Source: Marinilongibacter aquaticus (GTDB lineage: Bacteria; Bacteroidota; Bacteroidia; Cytophagales; Spirosomataceae). From it: a stretch of DNA of 64,000 nt. This document shows positions 55,160 through 63,708 of the stretch, one piece after another; the first letter of the stretch is position 1; each line of letters opens with the position of its first letter. The stretch lies in assembly GCF_020149935.1 (NCBI RefSeq), contig NZ_CP083757.1:3187501-3251500 (forward strand), read 5' to 3'. Below the pieces are notes generated by a model that saw nothing but the letters and a program-made list of their open reading frames with translations, was not told the DNA's origin and made no database searches. The position numbers and the translations under genes are program-made.

Positions 55160-56974
55160 TTAAGCCATTTCAACTTGCTTGCTCATACGTTTGCGTTCGT
55201 TTTCATCCAAATAGATTTTACGCATACGCAATGATTTTGGAGTGATCTCCAGGTATTCGTCTTTTTGGATGTACTCCATACATTCTTCCAAAGAGAATTG
55301 GATTTTCGGAGCAATTTTGGCGTTGTCGTCAGAGCCAGAAGCACGCATGTTGGTCAGCTTCTTCGAAGTCTGCAGGTTCACCACGATATCGTTTTGGCGA
55401 TTGTGTTCGCCCACTACCATTCCTGTGTAAATCTCTTCACCCGGATCCACAAAGAATTTGCCGCGATCCTGAAGTTTATCCAAAGAGTAAGCCACCGCAG
55501 GGCCAGTGCCCATTGAAATCAACGACCCGTTGATTCGCCCAGAGATAGACCCCTTGAAAGGTTGGTATTCTTTGAAACGGTGATTCATAATGGCCTCGCC
55601 TTGTGTAGCAGTAAGCACATTGTTTCTCAAACCAATAAGACCACGAGAAGGGATTTCGAATTCCAAGTGTTGCAAATCGCCTTTCGGTTCCATGATCAAC
55701 ATTTCGCCTTTTCTTTGCGTGGCCAATTCGATAACCTTTCCGGCAGTTTCTTCTGGTACGTCTACGATAAGCGTTTCGATCGGCTCAAGTTTTTCGCCGT
55801 TTTCGCCAGTTTTGAAAATTACTTGCGGCTGGCCAACCATCAATTCATAACCTTCGCGACGCATGGTTTCGATCAATACCGACAAGTGAAGGATACCTCT
55901 ACCGTATACCAAGAATTTATCTTCTGTATCGCCTTGTTCTACACGTAGAGCCAGGTTCTTTTCGGTTTCTTTAATCAATCTGTCACGCACGTGACGGCTG
56001 GTTACAAACTTGCCCTCTTTTCCGAAGAAAGGAGAGTTGTTGATTGTAAACAACATGTTCATCGTAGGCTCGTCGATCGAAATTCTCGGAAGAGCTTCTG
56101 GGTTGTCGGCATCGGCAATGGTATCGCCAATTTCAAAACCTTCAATTCCGGTTACAGCACAAAGTTCACCCGATTTTACTTCAGGAACTTTCACTTTGCC
56201 CAGTCCTTCGAATACGTGCAATTCTTTGATTCTGTTACGCTGGAAAGAGCCGTCGGCTTTGCAAAGCATCACAGACTGGCCTTCTTTCAAAGTACCTCTT
56301 TCTACACGTCCTACGGCGATACGCCCTACAAATGAAGAGTAATCCAATGAGGTGATCTGCATCTGGCTGGTACCCTCTTTTACTTTTGAAGGTGGAATAT
56401 GCTTGATGATGGCATCGAGCAATGGCGTAATGTGATCGGTTGGTTTCTGCCAATCCTCGCTCATCCAGCCTTGTTTAGACGAGCCGTAAAGTGTAGGGAA
56501 ATCGAGTTGATCTTCGGTGGCCTCCAAGTTGAACATCAAGTCGAAAACCATTTCGTGCACTTCATCAGGTCGACAGTTTTCTTTATCGACTTTGTTAACA
56601 ACCACAATGGGTTTCAAGCCCAAAGAAAGAGCTTTGCCCAATACAAAACGGGTTTGTGGCATCGGGCCTTCAAAGGCATCCACAAGAAGGATAACCCCAT
56701 CGGCCATTTTCAATACGCGTTCCACTTCCCCACCGAAATCGGCGTGACCGGGCGTATCGATGATATTGATTTTTGTATCGTTGTAGCGTACGGATACGTT
56801 TTTCGAAACAATGGTGATACCCCGCTCGCGTTCCAGGTCATTGTTATCCAAAATTAAGTCTTCAAACTCTTGGTTCTCTCTAAAGATCTTCGAAGCATGA
56901 ATAATCTTGTCAACCAAAGTGGTTTTGCCATGGTCTACGTGAGCGATGATGGCGATATTACGGATATCTTGCAT
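55160..56974 (-). CDS. typA: Ribosome-associated GTPase TypA/BipA
   Basis: 604 residues. Translation-factor GTPase with G1 HVDHGKTT, the switch region around RERGITIVSKNV, G3 DTPGHADFGGEVER and G4 NKVDKENCRP. The later EF-G-like domains and BipA-type C-terminus (RKIYLDENERKRMSKQ) are present. It supports 50S assembly and stress adaptation. I chose ATG 56974 (MQDIRNIAI), the usual family start; the 20 extra codons upstream are unlike BipA. A -7 box and a hairpin lie in the leader. Confidence 0.96.
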   Translation of the reverse strand: MQDIRNIAIIAHVDHGKTTLVDKIIHASKIFRENQEFEDLILDNNDLERERGITIVSKNVSVRYNDTKINIIDTPGHADFGGEVERVLKMADGVILLVDAFEGPMPQTRFVLGKALSLGLKPIVVVNKVDKENCRPDEVHEMVFDLMFNLEATEDQLDFPTLYGSSKQGWMSEDWQKPTDHITPLLDAIIKHIPPSKVKEGTSQMQITSLDYSSFVGRIAVGRVERGTLKEGQSVMLCKADGSFQRNRIKELHVFEGLGKVKVPEVKSGELCAVTGIEGFEIGDTIADADNPEALPRISIDEPTMNMLFTINNSPFFGKEGKFVTSRHVRDRLIKETEKNLALRVEQGDTEDKFLVYGRGILHLSVLIETMRREGYELMVGQPQVIFKTGENGEKLEPIETLIVDVPEETAGKVIELATQRKGEMLIMEPKGDLQHLEFEIPSRGLIGLRNNVLTATQGEAIMNHRFKEYQPFKGSISGRINGSLISMGTGPAVAYSLDKLQDRGKFFVDPGEEIYTGMVVGEHNRQNDIVVNLQTSKKLTNMRASGSDDNAKIAPKIQFSLEECMEYIQKDEYLEITPKSLRMRKIYLDENERKRMSKQVEMA

Positions 56975-56991
56975 GATTTTTTTGTTTGTCC

Positions 56992-57009
56992 AACCCATTT
57001 TCATGGGTT
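56992..57009 (-). promoter_or_regulatory. Leader hairpin of typA
   Basis: Arms aacccat and atgggtt (7 bp, 4-nt loop) 18 bp before the typA start codon and downstream of the -7 box. It could influence translation. No known riboswitch is recognised. Confidence 0.35.
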
Positions 57010-57023
57010 TTTCTAAAAGTCCG

Positions 57024-57031
57024 CAAAAGTA
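57024..57031 (-). promoter_or_regulatory. -7 promoter box of typA
   Basis: TACTTTTG on the minus strand matches TAnnTTTG, 50 bp before the typA ATG. Confidence 0.4.
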
Positions 57032-57176
57032 CAAATATTTCGGCCGATTGAATATCGCTTGCTTTGCTTTATTTCTTTAGAGCACCCGAAAGTGATAATC
57101 TTCGTTGGTTAAGTGCAATTATCACATAAGGTATTGATAATCAAATGGAAAGATTTAGATCAAGCTAGAATAAGAA

Positions 57177-57200
57177 CAGCCGCACTATTCTGTGCGGCTG
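57177..57200 (-). terminator. Terminator-like hairpin after the carboxylesterase gene
   Basis: Perfect 9-bp arms cagccgcac (57177-57185) and gtgcggctg (57192-57200) around TATTCT. On the minus strand only TTCTTATTC follows, so it is a weak or atypical terminator. Confidence 0.5.
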
Positions 57201-57237
57201 CATTTTGGTTAAGGTAGGGTAGGATACAAACAGATGG

Positions 57238-58875
57238 TTATTTGGCGTTTCCAAAAAGTTTATCGTGCAGGCGGTAGCGTGCATCGTGATCCGATTGCAC
57301 CTCTTTGCTGTCTACATCAATGACCATGTAAGGCGGTTTGCTGTCATCGCCTTTGACCGGACTCCAAGTAGGCACTGTGCTGCCGTTGGGGTTTCCATTT
57401 TTAATGAAATTGGCAAAGAAATCTTCCATTGTCTGCGAAACCTTATAGTCTTCAGGTGTCCAAGCGTATTCTTTAATTCTATCCAAGTTGCCCATCGCAT
57501 ATTCTATTTCGCAAGCATGCGGAGCACCAAGGGCCTTGGGTGCAGCTTTGCTTTTGTCGGCTTTCATGGTGCCGCCGGCCAATCCGGGAGTCAAGCTTTG
57601 GTCGACCAAAGGTGGACGCAATTTGCTGTACAAATAACGGTAAACAGGTTGATTGCTGTTTTTGGCGTGCAGGTCTAGCCATTTCCATGTACTGTAAGAA
57701 ATGAAGCGGTCGGCGGCAAGGTTTGTGGCCGATTGTGCTACTTCTTCGGCATTGGCATGTGGATGAAGGGCAAGTACCTCATCGCTGTTGTTGGGATACA
57801 CTTCTTTTACTTTTTTCACGAAAGCCTCGGGCGTAAACGGAGCTCCTTGCATAAAGGCCACACCAGGGATTTCGGCAGAATTCCATCCGGCCAAAAGCGG
57901 CACCATGGATTGTTCTTTCGATTCGAAAATTTCGACCAAGTTTTTAGGTAAAAAATAGCCGTCGATGACCAGCGGAAAACGGAAAGGGTTGGTATTGAGA
58001 AAGCCCAGTTCGTAAATATCGGCCGTGCTCAGTTTCCGCAGTGCGGCAATGGAAGCAATATTGTTTTCAGACAGAAAATCTTGGCCCATTTTTTCGGCTG
58101 TTGCAAGATCTATGGGCGGCATTGTAGGAGAAATGGCCGCTCCGCTTTCGCCAATTGCACCGTGAATCAAGCCTTTTGTAAGCGGAGAGGCCATTTGGGT
58201 GCTTACGCCAATGGAACCTGCAGATTCTCCTGCGATTGTCACATGATTGGGGTTGCCACCGAAAGCCGCGATGTTCTCTTTTACCCATTTTAGGGCCGCG
58301 AGCTGATCCAGAGAGCCGTAGTTTCCAGAAGAATGATAAGGGGCCTCTGCACTCAAGTCTTTATGGGCAAGGAAGCCAAAGATGCCCAAACGGTAATTGC
58401 AGGTAACCACCACAATGCCTTTTTCGGCCATACTTTCGCCATCATAACGAGGCTCTGAGGCGTCTCCGGCCACATTGCCACCACCATAAAAATAGACTAA
58501 GACAGGCAGGTCCTTGCTGTTGCGTCTGGCGGGTGTCCAAACATTAAGATACAGGCAGTCTTCACTTACGCCGTCGGATCTCGAATTCATGTCGCCAAAG
58601 ACAAGTTTTTGTACGGGTCTGGGACCAAACGCCTTGGTCATTTTTACGCCCGACCAGTTTTTCACGGGTTGGGGGGCTTTCCAGCGGAGCTCAGCCACGG
58701 GAGGTTGGGCAAAGGGAATGCCGAAATATTTTTGTATGCCCGTTTTGGTGTCAAAATTGCCTTCGATTAGGCCGTTTTCGGTTTTCACTTGTACGGGAAA
58801 ACCATTCTTGTTTTGGGCCAGAAGCATGACAGGAACGAGAAAAAGAAGGTAAATAGGTAGAATGATATTTTTCAT
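57238..58875 (-). CDS. Type B carboxylesterase
   Basis: 545 residues with a signal peptide (ends LLAQ). Alpha/beta hydrolase with the nucleophile Ser218 in IAGESAGS, the oxyanion GGGN, the EDCLYLNVW family pattern and a His in APHACEIEY. Type B esterases cleave carboxyl esters of many substrates, and the periplasmic form here has no obvious specificity. ATG 58875 (MKNIILPIY) was chosen because the ten upstream codons would run into the operator palindrome and lack homology. It is divergent from a NUDIX-type regulator. Confidence 0.88.
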   Translation of the reverse strand: MKNIILPIYLLFLVPVMLLAQNKNGFPVQVKTENGLIEGNFDTKTGIQKYFGIPFAQPPVAELRWKAPQPVKNWSGVKMTKAFGPRPVQKLVFGDMNSRSDGVSEDCLYLNVWTPARRNSKDLPVLVYFYGGGNVAGDASEPRYDGESMAEKGIVVVTCNYRLGIFGFLAHKDLSAEAPYHSSGNYGSLDQLAALKWVKENIAAFGGNPNHVTIAGESAGSIGVSTQMASPLTKGLIHGAIGESGAAISPTMPPIDLATAEKMGQDFLSENNIASIAALRKLSTADIYELGFLNTNPFRFPLVIDGYFLPKNLVEIFESKEQSMVPLLAGWNSAEIPGVAFMQGAPFTPEAFVKKVKEVYPNNSDEVLALHPHANAEEVAQSATNLAADRFISYSTWKWLDLHAKNSNQPVYRYLYSKLRPPLVDQSLTPGLAGGTMKADKSKAAPKALGAPHACEIEYAMGNLDRIKEYAWTPEDYKVSQTMEDFFANFIKNGNPNGSTVPTWSPVKGDDSKPPYMVIDVDSKEVQSDHDARYRLHDKLFGNAK

Positions 58876-58883
58876 AAGAATAT

Positions 58884-58908
58884 TTATTGTCTCAATTTGA
58901 GACAATAA
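58884..58908. promoter_or_regulatory. Operator palindrome between carboxylesterase and NUDIX-type regulator
   Basis: A perfect inverted repeat with 12-bp arms and a 1-nt centre: ttattgtctcaa, then t, then ttgagacaataa. It starts 9 bp upstream of the esterase ATG and ends 50 bp before the regulator ATG. Its size and symmetry suit a dimeric winged-helix regulator. Confidence 0.75.
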
Positions 58909-58957
58909 TAGCGGCTATTTTGGAATAATCCTATATTTTTGTTGAAAAATCTTAGAA

Positions 58958-59674
58958 ATGGATATGGGGAAAAGTGAAGAGCGGTGGCTCAGGCATGTGG
59001 CTTACGATTCGGTGATTTTTGGCTTTTCTGGAGAAAAGTTGAAAATACTGATTCTTGAGTACCACAATACGGGCCTTTTTGCTTTGCCCGGCGGGTTGGT
59101 GAAGACAAACGAAGATTTGGATGAAGCGGTGAAACGTGGATTGCGAGAGCGTACAGGTTTGGAGAACATCTACCTCGAGCAGTTTTATACATTTGGCAAT
59201 GCCCGACGCGACCCCAATGGCGATATGCAGACCATTCTCACGCAAAATGTGTCCAGCTCTTTTGCCGAAGAGCATTGGCGGTTGGACCGATACATTTCCA
59301 TCGCGTATTATGCCTTGATCAATTATAAAGAAGTGAATCCCGCACCGGACGAGCTTTCCGATTCGATCGGTTGGTACAGTGTAGATGCTTTGCCCGATTT
59401 GATGCAAGACCACAATGCCATTGTCGAAAAGGCTTTGGCCACTTTGCGTTTGAATTTGGAAAGAAAACTTGTGGGCGTAAACCTTTTGCCCGAGCGATTC
59501 ACCATGAAGCAATTGCAAACGGTGTACGAGGCCATTCTTGGCGAGAAACTCCGTCGGTCTACTTTTCAACGGAAAATCCTCAGTTTAGGTATTTTGGAGC
59601 GTCACGAGAAGCAGTTTTCGGGAGCGGCCCACAAGGCTCCGTTTTTATACAGTTTTACCCGCAAGCGGAATTGA
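58958..59674 (+). CDS. NUDIX-fold transcriptional regulator (NrtR/AraR type)
   Basis: 238 residues: a NUDIX fold (about 12-150) followed by a C-terminal winged helix (about 160-238; FTMKQLQTVYEAILGEKLRRSTFQRKIL). The Nudix box is degenerate: of G-x5-E-x7-REUxEExGU, Gly61 replaces the first catalytic Glu of REU and Arg65 replaces the second of EE. Catalysis is therefore probably lost, as in NrtR-type regulators that use the fold to sense a sugar or nucleotide ligand. In Bacteroides such proteins control arabinose use. The divergent esterase and the palindrome between them make that gene a likely target. Confidence 0.88.
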   Translation: MDMGKSEERWLRHVAYDSVIFGFSGEKLKILILEYHNTGLFALPGGLVKTNEDLDEAVKRGLRERTGLENIYLEQFYTFGNARRDPNGDMQTILTQNVSSSFAEEHWRLDRYISIAYYALINYKEVNPAPDELSDSIGWYSVDALPDLMQDHNAIVEKALATLRLNLERKLVGVNLLPERFTMKQLQTVYEAILGEKLRRSTFQRKILSLGILERHEKQFSGAAHKAPFLYSFTRKRN

Positions 59675-59720
59675 GCTTGGCCCAGTTTTTAAATTTGTGA
59701 TTCCAAGCACTTTCCCGAGG

Positions 59721-59752
59721 ATTGTGGTTTATAAATTATTCATGTAGGTTTG
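59721..59752 (+). promoter_or_regulatory. Promoter of the GDP-heptose operon
   Basis: TAGGTTTG (59745-59752) matches TAnnTTTG. ATTG (59721-59724) is one mismatch from -33 TTTG at 20-bp spacing. The hddA ATG follows 20 bp later. Confidence 0.6.
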
Positions 59753-59771
59753 TAGCGGAAAACTTTTTTTG

Positions 59772-60794
59772 ATGATAGTAAGAAGCCGAGCCCCGCTTCG
59801 ATTGGGCTTTGCCGGTGGAGGCACAGATGTCAGTCCCTATTCTGATCAATTCGGTGGTCGAATTTTAAACGCCACCATCAGTTTGTACGCCTACGCCACC
59901 ATTATTCCTAAGATTGACGGAAAAATCCATTTCGTTTCTCAAGATTTGGAGAAAGAAGTGGTATACGATTCGCAAGAAACTCTGCCACTGGATGGCACCT
60001 TGGATTTGCTCAAAGGTGTGTACAATAGAATGGTCGATGAGTTCAATCTTGGAGCCTTGTCTTTCGAGCTACAAACTTTTGTCGACGCTCCGGCAGGTTC
60101 GGGTTTGGGCACTTCTTCTACTTTGGTCGTGGCCATTATCGGGGCTTTTGCCCGTTGGCAGAATATTCCGTTGGGCGAATACGATGTGGCTCGCTTGGCC
60201 TATGAAATCGAGCGAAAGGATTTGGCCATGTCTGGTGGGAAGCAGGATCAGTATGCAGCCACTTTTGGCGGGATAAACTTTATGGAGTTTTATGCCGACG
60301 ACAAGGTGATCGTCAATCCGCTACGGATTCAAAAGGAGCACATTCTAGAATTGGAAAGCAATTTGGTGTTGTTCTATACGGGCTCGAGCAGGTTGAGTTC
60401 TAAAATTATAGATGTGCAAATTGCCAACACCAACAAGAAAGTGGTGAAAAGTTTGGAAGCCATGCACCGTTTGAAGCAACAGGCCACCGACATGAAAAAT
60501 GCTTTGCTCACGGGCAAGCTCGATACCATTGGCGAATGCTTGGGAGAAGGCTGGGCGTTTAAGAAACAAATGGCCGAAGGAATAAGCAATCCATTTATCG
60601 ATGAAATATATGATAGAGCCATGAATGCGGGTTGTACAGGCGGTAAAGTTTCGGGTGCTGGCGGTGGTGGATTTATGTTTTTTTATTGTCCAAACAATAC
60701 CAAACGCGACGTAATAAAAGCATTGGGCGGTCTGGATGGCCAAGTGAAACAATTCAATTTTGTGAAGGAAGGGTTGGTAACCTGGAATATTTAA
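59772..60794 (+). CDS. hddA: D-glycero-alpha-D-manno-heptose 7-phosphate kinase
   Basis: 340-residue GHMP kinase that phosphorylates C1 of heptose 7-phosphate in the GDP-D-glycero-alpha-D-manno-heptose pathway. The start SRAPLRLGFAGGGTDVSPYS is the family signature, APAGSGLGTSSTLVVAI the ATP loop, and GGKVSGAGGGGFMFFY the C-terminal motif. ATG 59772 follows TTG at 59769, so I take the ATG. It heads a three-gene operon with 3-bp and overlapping junctions. Confidence 0.92.
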   Translation: MIVRSRAPLRLGFAGGGTDVSPYSDQFGGRILNATISLYAYATIIPKIDGKIHFVSQDLEKEVVYDSQETLPLDGTLDLLKGVYNRMVDEFNLGALSFELQTFVDAPAGSGLGTSSTLVVAIIGAFARWQNIPLGEYDVARLAYEIERKDLAMSGGKQDQYAATFGGINFMEFYADDKVIVNPLRIQKEHILELESNLVLFYTGSSRLSSKIIDVQIANTNKKVVKSLEAMHRLKQQATDMKNALLTGKLDTIGECLGEGWAFKKQMAEGISNPFIDEIYDRAMNAGCTGGKVSGAGGGGFMFFYCPNNTKRDVIKALGGLDGQVKQFNFVKEGLVTWNI

Positions 60795-60797
60795 AAC

Positions 60798-61373
60798 ATG
60801 ATGATTAAAAAGTCGATTGAAGAATCCATAAAAGTAAAGGAAGAGCTTTTGGCGAATGCCGAAGTGTTGGAGATTATAGCACAGGCCGCAAAACTGATTG
60901 AAAATGCTCTAAGAGAAGACAAGAAGATACTTTTCTGTGGAAATGGAGGCTCGGCCGCAGATGCCCAACATTTGGCCGCGGAGTTAAGCGGCAGGTTTTA
61001 TTACGACCGCGACCCGCTTTTTGCCGAAGCCTTGCATGTGAATACCTCATACCTTACGGCCGTGGCAAACGATTACAGCTACGATGAGATTTACGCTCGT
61101 TTAATCAAAGGCAAAGGACGGAAAGGTGATGTTTTGATCGGCATTTCCACTTCGGGAAATTCGGGAAATATTCTGAAAGCAATGGATAAAGCCCGTGAGA
61201 TGGGCATTCACACCATAGGCATGACTGGCCTTGGTGGTGGAAAGATGAAAGACTTGAGCGACTTGCTAATCAGTGTGCCCTCCAATGACACACCCCGAAT
61301 TCAAGAATGCCATATTCTGATTGGACACATTATTTGCCAAATGGTGGAGTCTGCGATCTTTCCACAAGTATGA
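60798..61373 (+). CDS. gmhA: Sedoheptulose 7-phosphate isomerase
   Basis: 191-residue SIS-domain isomerase that converts sedoheptulose 7-phosphate to D-glycero-D-manno-heptose 7-phosphate, the first step for both ADP- and GDP-heptose. NGGSAADAQHLAAELSGRF is the phosphate-binding stretch and ISTSGNSGNIL the second. Length matches E. coli GmhA (192). It overlaps the next gene by ATGA (61370-61373) and follows hddA by 3 bp. Confidence 0.95.
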   Translation: MMIKKSIEESIKVKEELLANAEVLEIIAQAAKLIENALREDKKILFCGNGGSAADAQHLAAELSGRFYYDRDPLFAEALHVNTSYLTAVANDYSYDEIYARLIKGKGRKGDVLIGISTSGNSGNILKAMDKAREMGIHTIGMTGLGGGKMKDLSDLLISVPSNDTPRIQECHILIGHIICQMVESAIFPQV

Positions 61374-62614
61374 TAACTGAAGCTCTAATACTTGCGGGCG
61401 GAAAAGGAACACGCTTGCGGTCGGTGGTGCAGGATGTGCCCAAGCCCATGGCACCCATTTCGGGGAAACCATTTCTACACTATCAAATGAAATACCTGAA
61501 AGGCCTCGGAATTTCGCGTTTCGTGCTTTCTGTGGGTTACAAACAAGAGTTGATTCGCGAAGAGATTGGGCTTGAGTTTGAAGGTGTGCCTGTGGTGTAT
61601 GCCATAGAAGAAGAGCCTTTGGGTACAGGTGGAGGTTTGCGGCATGCCTTGCAATATTGCCAAACCGATACTCCATTGGTGTGCAACGGCGATACTTTTT
61701 TCGAGATCAATCTCTCCAAACTTTTTTATGTGCACCGCACGAGTGAGGCTTTGCTGACTTTTTCGGTGAGGGAGATTGACAATAATGGACGTTTCGGTGG
61801 GCTTCAGATCGAAGAAGATGCTTCCGTTTCGGGCTTTGTTGCTAAAGATGTATTGGGAAAAACTTTCATCAATGCAGGTACTTATGTATTGCATAAAGGC
61901 AAGTTTTTGGCCAGCACAGAAGCTTCTCGCTTTTCACTTGAAGATGATTTCTTGGCCAAAAGGGTTTCGCAGGGCAATTTTGTGGCTTGTGCGTTTCGTG
62001 ATTCGAAATTTATCGATATCGGAATTCCAGAAGATTACGAAAAAGCCCAAACGCTGATACCCGAATGGGCTTCGCAAGAGAAAAGGAATTTCAACACGCT
62101 CTTTTTGGATCGCGATGGTGTACTGAACAAAAAGATTGATGGCTCGTATGTAAGAAAGCCTGAAGAATTGGAGGTTTTGCCTGGGGTTCCAGAGAAGTTG
62201 GCCGAATGGCGAAAAGCGAACAAAAAACTCTTTGTCGTGACCAATCAGAGGGGAGTGGGCCGTGGCCTTATGAGTTTGGACGATTTGCAGGCCGTACACC
62301 AAAGTTTGTTGGAAAAATTAGCTCTTTTCGCTGTGGCCTTCGAGGACATTAAATTTTGTACCGACGTGGAGGCCAACTCGCCAAGAAGGAAGCCCAACCC
62401 GGGCATGTTGCTTGAGATTTTCGATGAATTCCCTGCTGTAAAGAAAGAAACTACACTTTTTATCGGTGACTCGCTCAGTGATTTGCAAGCCGGAAATGCT
62501 GCAGGCGTGGAGACCTGTTTCATTTCGCACGGAAAATCACTTTCCTTCGAACAGATATTGTGTAGCAATTGTATTTTCGAAAGCCTTTCGGAGGTAGACT
62601 TGACTGCTGCATAA
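61370..62614 (+). CDS. Fusion: heptose 1-phosphate guanylyltransferase + heptose bisphosphate phosphatase
   Basis: 414 residues joining two pathway steps. Residues about 1-232 are a sugar nucleotidyltransferase (LAGGKGTRLRSVVQDVPKP, NGDTFFE, VPVVYAIEEEPLGTGGGL), HddC-like. Residues about 243-414 are a HAD-IIIA phosphatase, GmhB-like: Asp247/Asp249 in LFLDRDGV, Thr291 in VVTNQRGVGRG, Lys341, and Asp367 in IGDSLSD. The usual zinc loop of GmhB (C-x-H, C-x-C before RKP) is absent; only Cys330 remains in FCTDVEANSPRRKP. Start ATG 61370 overlaps the gmhA stop. With hddA and gmhA this covers GDP-heptose synthesis from sedoheptulose 7-phosphate. No gene symbol is assigned to the fusion. Confidence 0.88.
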   Translation: MITEALILAGGKGTRLRSVVQDVPKPMAPISGKPFLHYQMKYLKGLGISRFVLSVGYKQELIREEIGLEFEGVPVVYAIEEEPLGTGGGLRHALQYCQTDTPLVCNGDTFFEINLSKLFYVHRTSEALLTFSVREIDNNGRFGGLQIEEDASVSGFVAKDVLGKTFINAGTYVLHKGKFLASTEASRFSLEDDFLAKRVSQGNFVACAFRDSKFIDIGIPEDYEKAQTLIPEWASQEKRNFNTLFLDRDGVLNKKIDGSYVRKPEELEVLPGVPEKLAEWRKANKKLFVVTNQRGVGRGLMSLDDLQAVHQSLLEKLALFAVAFEDIKFCTDVEANSPRRKPNPGMLLEIFDEFPAVKKETTLFIGDSLSDLQAGNAAGVETCFISHGKSLSFEQILCSNCIFESLSEVDLTAA

Positions 62615-62616
62615 AA

Positions 62617-62645
62617 CAAAAGGTCGCCTGTTGGGGCAACCTTTT
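62617..62645. terminator. Terminator between the heptose operon and the OmpH gene
   Basis: Imperfect stem, aaaaggtcgcc / ggcaacctttt with one G-U-type pair, flanked by A and T runs. It can serve both convergent transcripts. Confidence 0.65.
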
Positions 62646-62671
62646 GCGAAGTAAATGGGAGAAAGTTCTCC

Positions 62672-63271
62672 TTATTTTTTTGCCGTGCTGTCTGCTTTGG
62701 CTTCTTTTTTCTCGTCTTTTTTCGTGTATTCCTCGTTCAAGCCTTTCAATACATCTTGCGTGATTTCAAGGTTTTCTTTGGCATAAAGCACACCACCACC
62801 TTTCGAGTAGCCGATAACCATATCGTAACGGTCGTCTTCATTGTATTTCGCCAAGAAATCGTGAATTTTCGTAAGGATTTCGTCGGTAGTTTCTGCTTGA
62901 TCTTGAGCCAAATTGTTGGCCGCATTGTCGCGGTACATCAAGATGTCCTGCTCTTTTTGAGCCAATTGCTGCTGCGTAGTTTGAGCTTGTTGTTGGCTCA
63001 TTCCGCCGGCCTGTACTCTTCTTTGGAACAAAGCCACTTCATTTTGGAAAGACTCTGATTTCTTTTTCAATTCGTTTTCCAGAGCAAATTGTTTGTTCTG
63101 AAATTCTTTCACCATGTCTTTGTACATTTCGTAGTTGTTCAAAAGTGTATCGGTGTTTACATACACAATACGACCAGAAGTTTGACCTCCCGTTCCTGTA
63201 CCTCCTGTCTTTCCTTGATTACACGCCATAAATACCGTGGCGGCCAAAAGAATGCTCAATAACTGCTTCAT
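62672..63271 (-). CDS. OmpH/Skp-family lipoprotein
   Basis: 199 residues with lipobox VFMAC (Cys17). The mature part has the Skp layout: a short strand region IVYVNTDTLLNNYEMYK, a long coiled coil (about 55-120, rich in Gln), and VIGYSKGGGVLYAKENLEIT then a charged Lys/Glu tail. Skp chaperones guide unfolded outer-membrane proteins across the periplasm. The lipid anchor and polar tail are typical for Bacteroidota. A -7 box lies 35 bp upstream. Confidence 0.88.
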   Translation of the reverse strand: MKQLLSILLAATVFMACNQGKTGGTGTGGQTSGRIVYVNTDTLLNNYEMYKDMVKEFQNKQFALENELKKKSESFQNEVALFQRRVQAGGMSQQQAQTTQQQLAQKEQDILMYRDNAANNLAQDQAETTDEILTKIHDFLAKYNEDDRYDMVIGYSKGGGVLYAKENLEITQDVLKGLNEEYTKKDEKKEAKADSTAKK

Positions 63272-63305
63272 GCAATAGTTTAAATTTGTTCGAAAATTTG
63301 AGGTG

Positions 63306-63313
63306 CAAATATA
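63306..63313 (-). promoter_or_regulatory. -7 promoter box of the OmpH gene
   Basis: TATATTTG on the minus strand matches TAnnTTTG. A near-match -33 element lies at 17 bp, slightly short. Confidence 0.45.
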
Positions 63314-63342
63314 GGTTTTTTCGCTAAAGTCAAGGCTAACAA

Positions 63343-63705
63343 TCAGTTTGCTCGATTAAACTTTTTCATTTGAAATCCCGCAAAGCCTGCAATTCCACCC
63401 AGCAAAAGTGCGATAATCAGGCATATGCCATAGATCAAGGCCATATTGCCGAGATGGCCGATCCCATCCGCTTTGCTGGTCAGTATGCCTGCAATTTTAT
63501 CCACAAAAGGTGCTGAGCCTTGGCTTTGGATAAAGAGGGCGTAGATAAGCCAGATACTTAAAACCGCGAGTCCTGATTGCAAAAAGGCTTTGCCGCCAGA
63601 TTGTGCTTTCCAAAAGCATATCAACCAAGCTGCGGCGGCAGCGATCCACCATGGGCCAAAAAAGGAAAGCAAAAATCCTGAAATGAGTATGATTATATAA
63701 AGCAT
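63343..63705 (-). CDS. Small integral membrane protein of unknown function
   Basis: 120 residues with three to four hydrophobic helices (IIILISGFLLSFFGPWWIAAA, LAVLSIWLIYALFI, ALIYGICLIIALLLGGI), and FQMKKFNRAN at the end. No family recognised. It starts 3 bp after the stop of the penicillin acylase gene and is very likely co-transcribed with it. Confidence 0.7.
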   Translation of the reverse strand: MLYIIILISGFLLSFFGPWWIAAAAAWLICFWKAQSGGKAFLQSGLAVLSIWLIYALFIQSQGSAPFVDKIAGILTSKADGIGHLGNMALIYGICLIIALLLGGIAGFAGFQMKKFNRAN

Positions 63706-63708
63706 GGC

